Shown here: positions 4,101-9,070 of the stretch, piece after piece
How the letters are laid out: each line of letters opens with the position of its first letter
Position numbering within the stretch: position 1 is the first letter of the stretch
DNA from: Clostridiaceae bacterium
GTDB lineage: Bacteria > Bacillota > Clostridia > Oscillospirales > Butyricicoccaceae
Reading direction: 5' to 3'
NCBI GenBank assembly: GCA_016293155.1
Contig: JAEDEU010000058.1
Location: forward strand, 1-9,070
Length of the DNA: 9,070 nt
Notes under the pieces: generated by a model
Told to the model about the DNA's origin: nothing
Database searches by the model: none
What the model saw: only the letters and a program-made list of their open reading frames with translations
Position numbers and translations under genes: made by a program

Positions 4101-4781
4101 GTGTTCACAATTCTGATTGCAGATGATGAGGAGCGTATCCGCCGGCTGGTATCCGACTTCCTGCGCCGTGACGGCTACACCGTATTGCAGGCGGCGGACG
4201 GCGGTCAGGCAATGGAGCTGATTGACGAGCGCCTGCCGTCCATTGATCTGATTATTCTGGATGTCATGATGCCGGTTTACGACGGCTGGAGCGTGCTGCG
4301 CCATATCCGAAGCAAGAGCCGGGAGGTGCCGGTCATGATGCTGACCGCCCGCGCGGAGGATACCGACGAGGTGTTCGGCTTTGATCTGGGCGCGGATGAC
4401 TATATCACCAAGCCGTTTTCTCCGATTGTGCTTTCCGCCCGTGTGCGCGCGCTGGAAAAGCGCTGCCGCCAGCAGGACGAGGGCGAAGCCTATGTGAGCG
4501 GTCCGCTGTCCATCAATGAGATGCGCCGCGAGGTCACGGTGAACGGCAGCACCGTCGAGCTGACCCCGAAGGAATACGAGCTGCTGATCTACTTTAAGAA
4601 CAACCAGAACATCGCTGCCTCGCGTGAGAGCATTCTCAATGCGGTTTGGGGCTATGACTACTTCGGTGACCTGCGCACGGTGGATACCCACGTGAAAAAG
4701 CTGCGCGCCAAGCTCGGCAGCTGTGGTACAATGATCCAGACCGTGCGCGGCTTCGGCTACCGGTTTGAGGCGGCAAAGTGA
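4101..4781 (+). CDS. OmpR/PhoB-family DNA-binding response regulator
   Basis: A 226-residue transcription factor controlled by phosphorylation. The receiver domain (1-120) has the acidic pair D8-D9, phospho-acceptor D54 in ILDVMMP, T82 and K104 in YITKPF. The winged-helix domain (about 130-224) carries LTPKEYELL (154-162), the recognition-helix region TVDTHVKKLRAKL (193-205) and the terminal TVRGFGYRFE. The GTG start is set by GAGGAGG (4087-4093) seven bases upstream and by the usual family beginning (MFTILIADDE); the open frame extends upstream into the repeat but without family similarity. Its TGA overlaps the kinase start. The target genes and signal cannot be read from the sequence. Confidence 0.95.
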   Translation: MFTILIADDEERIRRLVSDFLRRDGYTVLQAADGGQAMELIDERLPSIDLIILDVMMPVYDGWSVLRHIRSKSREVPVMMLTARAEDTDEVFGFDLGADDYITKPFSPIVLSARVRALEKRCRQQDEGEAYVSGPLSINEMRREVTVNGSTVELTPKEYELLIYFKNNQNIAASRESILNAVWGYDYFGDLRTVDTHVKKLRAKLGSCGTMIQTVRGFGYRFEAAK

Positions 4782-6301
4782 ACCGCGGCACACATTGGCG
4801 GCATTCCTTCCGCTTTAAGGTCTTTGTCAGCATCGCGGCCATTGCGGTCAGCTTTATCGGTCTGCTGATCGCGTTCAACCTGCTGTTTTTCCGCGACTAT
4901 TACCAGCTGGCAAAAAAGCGCTCGCTCATCCATGTCTATGAGTCGGTGAACCAGTCGTATGGAGTCACGGCGGAGGAGACCTTTCTCGACCGAATGCAGC
5001 AGCTGGAGGAACGATACAGCGTCAAAATTGATATCAGCGGATTATACGGAGAGTATATTTACAGCACCTCGTCGCGGACGGAGGAGAGCTTTGTGTTTCC
5101 GGGCTTCCAGCCGCGGCGCAATATTATGTGGTACTACTACGACAGCGACGAGCTGGAGCGCAAGGGCTATACCTTCACCGCAGTAGGCGGCAATGTGGAC
5201 GACAGTGAGTACATCGCGCTGATCGGACGGCTTTCCGGCGGGGAGCAGCTGATTGCGCGCGTGCCCGCGGCGGCGATCGAGGAAAATCGCTCGTTTAACC
5301 TGGTCTTTCTCAGCCTGAGCGGACTGCTTGCGCTGCTGCTGTGCCTCGGATTGGGCTACTACGTGGCAGGACGGTTCACCAAGCCGCTGCGCGAGATGAC
5401 GCGCACCGCAAACGCGGTCGCACGCATGGATTTTTCCAAAAAGGTGCCGGAGACCGGCACGCAGGACGAGATGGGACAGCTCGCGTCCAGCATCAACCAG
5501 ATGTCCGACCATCTGGAGCGGTCGATTCGGGAGCTGCGCGAGATCAATCAGCAGCTGGAGGCGGAGATTCGCAAAAAGCAGCAGATTGACGATATGCGCA
5601 AGGAGTTTATCATCAATGTCTCGCACGAGCTGAAAACGCCGATTGCGCTCATTCAGGGCTACGCAGAGGGTCTGCGCGTGGGCATCTCCGGCTCGGAGGA
5701 GGATAAAAACTACTACTGCGACACCATCATTGACGAGGCAAAGCGCATGAATCAGCTGGTGGTTCAGCTGCTTGCGCTGTCGCGGCTGGAGCTGGGCAAC
5801 GCGCCCCTGCTTTGCGGCGATGTGGAGCTGTACGATCTGGCGGAGTCCGTGGTCAGCAAGACGCGCGTCATGTGGGAGGAGAAGCAGCTGGTCATTGACC
5901 TCTCCGGCGTGGGCGATCAAACCGTGTACGGCGATTACGAAAAGCTGGAGCAGGTAGTGATGAATTACATGACCAATGCAATCGACCACACCCCGCAGGG
6001 CGGCAGAATTGTCCTGCGCTCCGAGGAGGACGCGCAGCATTATATTTTCTGCGTGCGCAATCAGGGCGAGCCGATCAGCGAGGAGGAACAGCACAAGATC
6101 TGGGACAAGTTCTATAAGACCGACAAGGCGCGCACCCGCATCACGGGCGGCGGCACAGGCATCGGTCTGTCCATCGTGCGCGCGGTGATGAATGCCCATC
6201 GGGGCGGCTGCGGCGTGCGCAATGTGGAGGACGGCGTGGAATTTTACTTTACGCTGCCGAAAAACCCCGCACTTCCACTGGAAAACACCTCTCCTGTGTG
6301 A
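4778..6301 (+). CDS. membrane sensor histidine kinase (HAMP, HisKA, HATPase_c)
   Basis: A 507-residue kinase, the partner of the regulator just upstream; GTG at 4778 overlaps that gene's stop. Order: short basic N-terminus, membrane span 1 (about 14-38), an extracytoplasmic sensor of about 130 residues, membrane span 2 (about 173-196), HAMP (about 197-250), a coiled connector, an H-box SHELKTP with H283 as phospho-histidine, an N-box with N400 (YMTNAIDHT), an F-box region (WDKFYKTDKAR) and a glycine lid GGGTGIGLSI (457-466). The G1 box reads NQGEP instead of the usual D-x-G-x-G, a moderate deviation common in this branch. The sensor domain is rich in Tyr and acidic residues and resembles no ligand-binding domain I can name. 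It probably phosphorylates D54 of the regulator. Confidence 0.94.
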   Translation: MNRGTHWRHSFRFKVFVSIAAIAVSFIGLLIAFNLLFFRDYYQLAKKRSLIHVYESVNQSYGVTAEETFLDRMQQLEERYSVKIDISGLYGEYIYSTSSRTEESFVFPGFQPRRNIMWYYYDSDELERKGYTFTAVGGNVDDSEYIALIGRLSGGEQLIARVPAAAIEENRSFNLVFLSLSGLLALLLCLGLGYYVAGRFTKPLREMTRTANAVARMDFSKKVPETGTQDEMGQLASSINQMSDHLERSIRELREINQQLEAEIRKKQQIDDMRKEFIINVSHELKTPIALIQGYAEGLRVGISGSEEDKNYYCDTIIDEAKRMNQLVVQLLALSRLELGNAPLLCGDVELYDLAESVVSKTRVMWEEKQLVIDLSGVGDQTVYGDYEKLEQVVMNYMTNAIDHTPQGGRIVLRSEEDAQHYIFCVRNQGEPISEEEQHKIWDKFYKTDKARTRITGGGTGIGLSIVRAVMNAHRGGCGVRNVEDGVEFYFTLPKNPALPLENTSPV

Positions 6302-6307
6302 TAGAAT
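6279..6307 (+). promoter_or_regulatory. weak candidate promoter before the small membrane protein
   Basis: TGGAAA (6279-6284), 17 bases, TAGAAT (6302-6307). It overlaps the kinase stop codon. Both hexamers are imperfect, so the gene may instead be read through from the kinase. Confidence 0.3.
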
Positions 6308-6353
6308 AGGGTACACACCAACACAATCGCACACATAAGGGAGAGAACAAAAT

Positions 6354-6596
6354 ATGCTGATTGAATATTCCTTCGATGCGGTATTGATCGGAATGGTTGC
6401 GCTGTTTATCATCGTCATTCTGGTCATGGTTTACCGCGGACAGAAGCGCAATCCGGACCGTTCCGCAGGCGAATATTATGCCGATCTGCGCCGCAAATAC
6501 GATGCCGAGCAGGCTGCAAAGGCAGAGGCGGAGCAGGCGGCCCAGAATGGGCAGACAGTACAGGCGGAGAGCAATCCGACCGAGGACAATCGATAA
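6354..6596 (+). CDS. small single-span membrane protein, unknown function
   Basis: 80 residues. A hydrophobic span at about 9-27 (VLIGMVALFIIVILVMVY) is followed by a basic stretch RGQKR, then a Tyr-containing segment (EYYADLRRKYDAE) and a polar Ala/Glu/Gln-rich helical tail. The positive charges after the span predict a short outside N-terminus and a cytoplasmic tail. The start is supported by AAGGGAGAG (6337-6345) eight bases upstream. It follows the kinase by 52 bases on the same strand, so it may be an accessory protein of that system, but no family is recognised. It ends just before a strong hairpin. Confidence 0.7.
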   Translation: MLIEYSFDAVLIGMVALFIIVILVMVYRGQKRNPDRSAGEYYADLRRKYDAEQAAKAEAEQAAQNGQTVQAESNPTEDNR

Positions 6597-6605
6597 GCAC
6601 GCAGA

Positions 6606-6646
6606 AAGGGCGCACTGTAACAACGTTTGGTTTGCAGTGCGCCCTT
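6606..6646 (+). terminator. hairpin between convergent genes, likely bidirectional terminator
   Basis: AAGGGCGCACTG (6606-6617) pairs perfectly with CAGTGCGCCCTT (6635-6646) around a 17-base loop. The T runs are short on both strands (CTTATG; CTTTCTG). It separates the plus-strand small membrane protein from the minus-strand gene ending at 6661 and could serve both. Confidence 0.7.
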
Positions 6647-6660
6647 ATGAAATTTATGAG

Positions 6661-7008
6661 TCACTTTAGCGTTTTGAATCCCACGAAGCCGGCGGTGAGC
6701 GCGCCCATGTAGTGATACAGGGCAGGCATTCCCTCCAGCGGGGACGGAACGAGGTCGATGGTGACCGGCAGCCCGTTCAGCACGGGGGTAAGTGCGAGAT
6801 AGAGCGCGGGCAGACCGACGGCGATCAGCTCCAGCGTGCCGATGCCCCACTTGCTCAGCTCCGCGAGAAACGCGCCGCAGACCGCAAGCGTCAGGATGGT
6901 CACGCCGTAGGCGGGCGTGCCGGAGAGCTGACCGGAAATCGAAAGCCCGATGGTCAGGACGATGAAAAACAGCGCGTCCCAGACGATCAGACGGAGAAAC
7001 TGTCTCAT
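6661..7008 (-). CDS. small integral membrane protein, unknown function
   Basis: 115 residues with four likely membrane segments (about 9-26, 34-49, 57-76, 98-112) and few charged residues, mostly at the ends (MRQFLR, FKTLK). GGAGG (7014-7018) lies six bases before the ATG and within the short 12-base gap after the upstream CpXC gene, so the two form one transcript. I recognise no family motif. The pairing with a zinc-ribbon cytosolic protein is the only functional hint. Confidence 0.75.
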   Translation of the reverse strand: MRQFLRLIVWDALFFIVLTIGLSISGQLSGTPAYGVTILTLAVCGAFLAELSKWGIGTLELIAVGLPALYLALTPVLNGLPVTIDLVPSPLEGMPALYHYMGALTAGFVGFKTLK

Positions 7009-7020
7009 GCCGCGCCTCCG

Positions 7021-7644
7021 TCAGTTCATATTGAGCAGGTCGAGGCTGTCCTTCGCCCATGCGAGATCCACGGTGATGAAGCCGCGCGGCGTAAACAGCA
7101 GCTCGCGCACATCATGCGCCAGCTTTTCATAGGTGGTCGGCGGCAGGACGAGCTGCTGCTCCGCGCCGTCCGGATGCACGAGCACGAATACAAACCGTCC
7201 CTGCGTGTCCAGTCCGCGGAACACCAGATCGACGACATCCACGTTGTCGCGCGTGAGCTGCATGACCAGAATCAGCTTGGTCAGCTCGATGGCGCGGTCG
7301 TCCAGATGGCGTTCGAGCACGTTGATTTTTTCGCGGAATTCATTGGGCGTGCGCGTGGTGCGCAGAGTGTAGCCGTCCAGCTGAGAAAACTCCGCGCCGT
7401 TCTGCACCTCGCCGTCCGGCGCGAACCAGACCATGAACTGGTTGGTCATGTCGTGATACAGCATCGGATGCAGAACCAGACACACCTTGCCGCAGTTGGG
7501 GCAGGTCCATTCAAACAGGGAGAGATCCTCGACCTTGTCGCGGACGGACGGGTCGAGATCGACATTGACGCTGTTCCAGACGGTCAGCGGGCCGTTCTCG
7601 CCGCACTGCGGGCAGGTAAACTGATCGGTAGTAGGGGCTGACAT
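7021..7644 (-). CDS. CpXC domain zinc-ribbon protein
   Basis: 207 residues. Two knuckles, CPQCG (C11, C14) and CPNCG (C48, C51), 33 residues apart, match the CpXC domain, a putative metal-binding module of unknown role. The rest is soluble and mixed alpha/beta. The ATG at 7644 is chosen because AAAGGAG (7653-7659) lies eight bases upstream; the longer frame would add 14 residues from the T-rich leader without a ribosome site. It is the first gene of a two-gene minus-strand unit and is divergent from the zinc-ribbon gene at 7714, with 69 bases between. No clear promoter was seen in that gap. Confidence 0.85.
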   Translation of the reverse strand: MSAPTTDQFTCPQCGENGPLTVWNSVNVDLDPSVRDKVEDLSLFEWTCPNCGKVCLVLHPMLYHDMTNQFMVWFAPDGEVQNGAEFSQLDGYTLRTTRTPNEFREKINVLERHLDDRAIELTKLILVMQLTRDNVDVVDLVFRGLDTQGRFVFVLVHPDGAEQQLVLPPTTYEKLAHDVRELLFTPRGFITVDLAWAKDSLDLLNMN

Positions 7645-7666
7645 ATCAGGCACTCCTTTCAAAAAC

Positions 7667-7694
7667 AAAAAAATGATGCGCCGCACGAAGCGGC
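7667..7694 (-). other. hairpin and T run in the divergent intergenic gap
   Basis: On the minus strand GCCGC-TTCGT-GCGGC (7694-7680) is followed after six bases by TTTTTTT (7673-7667). It looks like a weak terminator for leftward transcripts, and would stop antisense read-through from the tetR-HD operon before the CpXC gene. The stem is only five pairs. Confidence 0.3.
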
Positions 7695-7713
7695 AGGGAA
7701 GTGAGGAAGATTC

Positions 7714-7977
7714 ATGTATTGTCCGTATTGCAGAAAGCCGATGCGCCGCGGCAGAATCCGCGGAACCGGAGCCACCTCGTTTTACTGGGTGCCCGAGGAG
7801 CGCAGCGGCGAGCGCAAAAGCCGAAAAACGCCCTGCGTTCCGCTGGGCAATGCGATGGAGATTGCCGGCTTGCAGGGGCTGGCATCCATCCGCAACTGCT
7901 TCCTGTGCGCCGGCTGCGGCAAGATCATTGCAGATGTCGGTCCGGCAGATGTGGATGCATTTTTACGGGAGGAATAA
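7714..7977 (+). CDS. small zinc-ribbon protein (PF20097/DUF6487-like)
   Basis: 87 residues beginning MYCPYCRKPM (C3, C6) with a second knuckle CAGCGKII (C65, C68; C62 nearby), about 56 residues apart, and a FYWVPE segment (23-28) between. This layout is common in small clostridial zinc-ribbon proteins of unknown role. A GTGAGGAAG stretch lies just before the ATG. The last 15 bases overlap the convergent HD gene. A terminator follows at 7989-8022. Function is not known; nucleic-acid or protein binding is only a guess from the zinc ribbon. Confidence 0.8.
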   Translation: MYCPYCRKPMRRGRIRGTGATSFYWVPEERSGERKSRKTPCVPLGNAMEIAGLQGLASIRNCFLCAGCGKIIADVGPADVDAFLREE

Positions 7978-8460
7978 CGCACGAATCAGGTCAAGACCGG
8001 TCGCGGTCTTGGCTGTTTTTTTGCAAAAATACTCGATGGCGCTGCGCGGCAGCTCGTCCTCATAGGCATTGACCAAAAAGTCCGCCTCCAGCAGAATCTG
8101 ATAGTCGATGCCGTCCACCGCGTCATAGGTGTGGTGGTGGGCGATGAGGAAGCAGATGCGCTCGGTGATGTCCTCCGGCATACTGAGCGGGGCGAGCAGC
8201 GCGCGTGCAATGGCAGGCCCTTCCTGCTCCTGGAATTTTCCGGCGGAGGAGCCGTGTTTGCGCTCCGCCTCGTGGATACCGATATCGTGCAGGACGGCGG
8301 CGGCCTCCAGGATGTACTGGGTGCGGGCATCCAGCTGCTCGCCTGCGCCGATGGTCTGCGCAAAGCCGTAGACCTTGATGAGATGGTGCACCCGGCGCGG
8401 GTCGGCGCCGTTGTAGTCGATTGCGGCGCGCAGGATTTTGGGAATCGGGGGGAGGCTCAT
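7963..8460 (-). CDS. HD domain metal-dependent phosphohydrolase
   Basis: 165 residues. The metal-binding pattern is visible: H25/H26 (RRVHHLIK), the HD pair H58-D59 in AAVLHDIG, histidines 108-110 (IAHHH) and D127 (EADFLVN). HD proteins of this small class cleave phosphate esters or nucleotides; the substrate cannot be told. The ATG is supported by AGAAGGAG (8468-8475) seven bases upstream and overlaps the tetR stop (ATGA), so the two are coupled. An upstream extension to 8748 is only a shadow of tetR. The 3' end overlaps the convergent zinc-ribbon gene by 15 bases and contains that gene's terminator. Confidence 0.88.
   Translation of the reverse strand: MSLPPIPKILRAAIDYNGADPRRVHHLIKVYGFAQTIGAGEQLDARTQYILEAAAVLHDIGIHEAERKHGSSAGKFQEQEGPAIARALLAPLSMPEDITERICFLIAHHHTYDAVDGIDYQILLEADFLVNAYEDELPRSAIEYFCKKTAKTATGLDLIRALFLP
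7989..8022 (+). terminator. terminator of the zinc-ribbon gene, inside the HD gene
   Basis: CAAGACCG (7992-7999) pairs with CGGTCTTG (8004-8011) around GTCG, extendable by three G-C/G.U pairs, then seven Ts at 8016-8022. It lies 12 bases past the stop of the plus-strand gene and is also coding sequence (KTATGLDLI) on the opposite strand. Confidence 0.75.
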
Positions 8461-8969
8461 GGGGTATCTCCTTCTGAATGGGATTCGTAGGCGCTCATGG
8501 CGCGGATCAGGGCGGCGCACCGCTCCGGCGGCAGGGGCTCGTCCTCCGACAGCCAGCGGCGCATGGCGGCGAGAAAGGCATCCGTGAGAAAATCCGCACA
8601 GAACTGCCGCTCCTCGTCCGGGATGCCGCGCGGGCACAGCGGCAGCAGCATGGGCAGCAGCACGGCGCCGAGCTCTCTGCCGCAGCTGTCCTCCGCCAGC
8701 ACGCGCTGATAAAAAACACGGCTGCGCAGGAAGTAGCGGCACATGCACAGCAGCCGGTCGCCCTCACAGGCGCTGAGCTCCTCCTCCAGCTCGGTGCGCA
8801 CAATCCAGCTGACAAGACTATATTTATCCGGAAAATGATAGTAAAACCGCTTGCGGTTCATGCCGCACCGCTCACACAGCGCGCTGACACTGATGCGGCT
8901 GAGCGGGCGTTCGCGCAGCATATCCTTCATTACATAGGCGAGCGCGCGTTTGGTTAAGGAATCAGACAT
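8457..8969 (-). CDS. TetR-family transcriptional regulator
   Basis: 170 residues. The N-terminal helix-turn-helix is clear: RPLSRISVSALCERCGMNR, then KRFYYHFPDKYSLVSWIV (about residues 20-58), the TetR signature. The remaining helical part, with several cysteines, would bind a ligand and form the dimer. The ATG at 8969 is eight bases after AAAGGAG (8978-8984); a TTG one codon earlier is possible but worse spaced. It leads the HD gene in a two-gene operon. A perfect palindrome 35 bases upstream of the start suggests autoregulation. Which compound it senses is unknown. Confidence 0.9.
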   Translation of the reverse strand: MSDSLTKRALAYVMKDMLRERPLSRISVSALCERCGMNRKRFYYHFPDKYSLVSWIVRTELEEELSACEGDRLLCMCRYFLRSRVFYQRVLAEDSCGRELGAVLLPMLLPLCPRGIPDEERQFCADFLTDAFLAAMRRWLSEDEPLPPERCAALIRAMSAYESHSEGDTP

Positions 8970-9004
8970 CAAAGGCGCTCCTTTCGTCGCGCGGTGTTTC
9001 GTAG

Positions 9005-9024
9005 GGAACGGTCAAGACCGTTCC
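9005..9024 (-). promoter_or_regulatory. candidate TetR operator (perfect palindrome)
   Basis: GGAACGGTC-AA-GACCGTTCC is a 9+9 inverted repeat with a two-base centre in the tetR leader. No T run follows on either strand, so a terminator is unlikely. Its core GGTCAAGACCG also occurs at 7989-7999. Confidence 0.5.
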
Positions 9025-9055
9025 GCAATCCTGAAAGGGTTGTTCTCTGACCTTA

Positions 9056-9061
9056 ATCATA
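9056..9061 (-). promoter_or_regulatory. probable -10 element of tetR
   Basis: On the minus strand the sequence reads TGGTATGAT, an extended -10 with hexamer TATGAT. The -35 would lie beyond the window edge. The predicted start near 9049 puts the palindrome inside the leader at about +25 to +44. Confidence 0.45.
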
Positions 9062-9070
9062 CCATTTTTT

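Noticed and set aside
5042..6427. Long minus-strand frame opposite the histidine kinase (461 residues)
   Set aside because: The plus-strand kinase has all expected motifs; the reverse frame is His/Leu/Ala-rich with no domain and no ribosome site.
8461..8748. Longer start for the HD protein at 8748
   Set aside because: The added 96 residues are Arg/Ala-rich translation of the tetR reverse frame; the ATG at 8460 has a good ribosome site and overlaps the tetR stop as a coupled pair.
9005..9024. Palindrome upstream of tetR as an intrinsic terminator
   Set aside because: Neither strand has a T run after the stem (GCAATCC on plus, CTACGAA on minus).

Overview
The window looks like chromosomal DNA of a fairly GC-rich Gram-positive anaerobe of the Clostridia, probably an Oscillospiraceae/Ruminococcaceae-type gut bacterium. 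This is inferred from the darA-holB-ricT gene order (the Bacillus yaaQ-holB-yaaT cluster), strong AAAGGAG/GAGGAGG ribosome binding sites, use of GTG and TTG starts, and the style of the two-component system. No tool was run; all coordinates, stems and spacings were read by eye.

Region 1 (1-3401, plus strand) is housekeeping. It holds the C-terminal part of an Orn/Lys/Arg decarboxylase, darA (cyclic-di-AMP receptor), holB (clamp-loader delta prime) and ricT/yaaT (PSP1 protein with a long charged tail), closed by an intrinsic terminator. Compared with Bacillus, tmk and yaaR are absent between these genes. The darA promoter and a hairpin lie inside the unusually long 3' end of the decarboxylase frame. 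A structured 115-base leader separates holB from ricT.

Region 2 (3403-3998) is the most striking part: a 292-bp unit present twice in tandem with a 304-bp period. Each unit carries a plus-strand promoter, a structured leader, a 27-residue hydrophobic peptide gene with a GTG start and a KWLDRN end, a 13-bp terminator hairpin, and a convergent minus-strand promoter beyond that terminator. A near-identical 18-base direct repeat occurs at the peptide start codon and again in the 5' part of the convergent RNA, so that RNA can pair with the translation start. This matches the par/Fst (RNA I/RNA II) type I toxin-antitoxin architecture. The two copies encode identical peptides. Their only five differences in the 268-bp core fall in the terminator loop and the antisense-RNA part, which suggests diverging antitoxin specificity after duplication.

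Region 3 (4001-6646, plus strand) is an OmpR-family response regulator and its sensor kinase, overlapping by four bases. A small single-span membrane protein follows, then a hairpin shared with the convergent genes.

Region 4 (6661-9070) holds a minus-strand pair (CpXC zinc-ribbon protein, then a four-helix membrane protein), a plus-strand 87-residue zinc-ribbon protein, and a minus-strand tetR-HD phosphohydrolase operon. The zinc-ribbon and HD genes converge and overlap by 15 bp; the terminator of the former lies inside the coding end of the latter. A perfect 9+9 palindrome upstream of tetR is a candidate operator.
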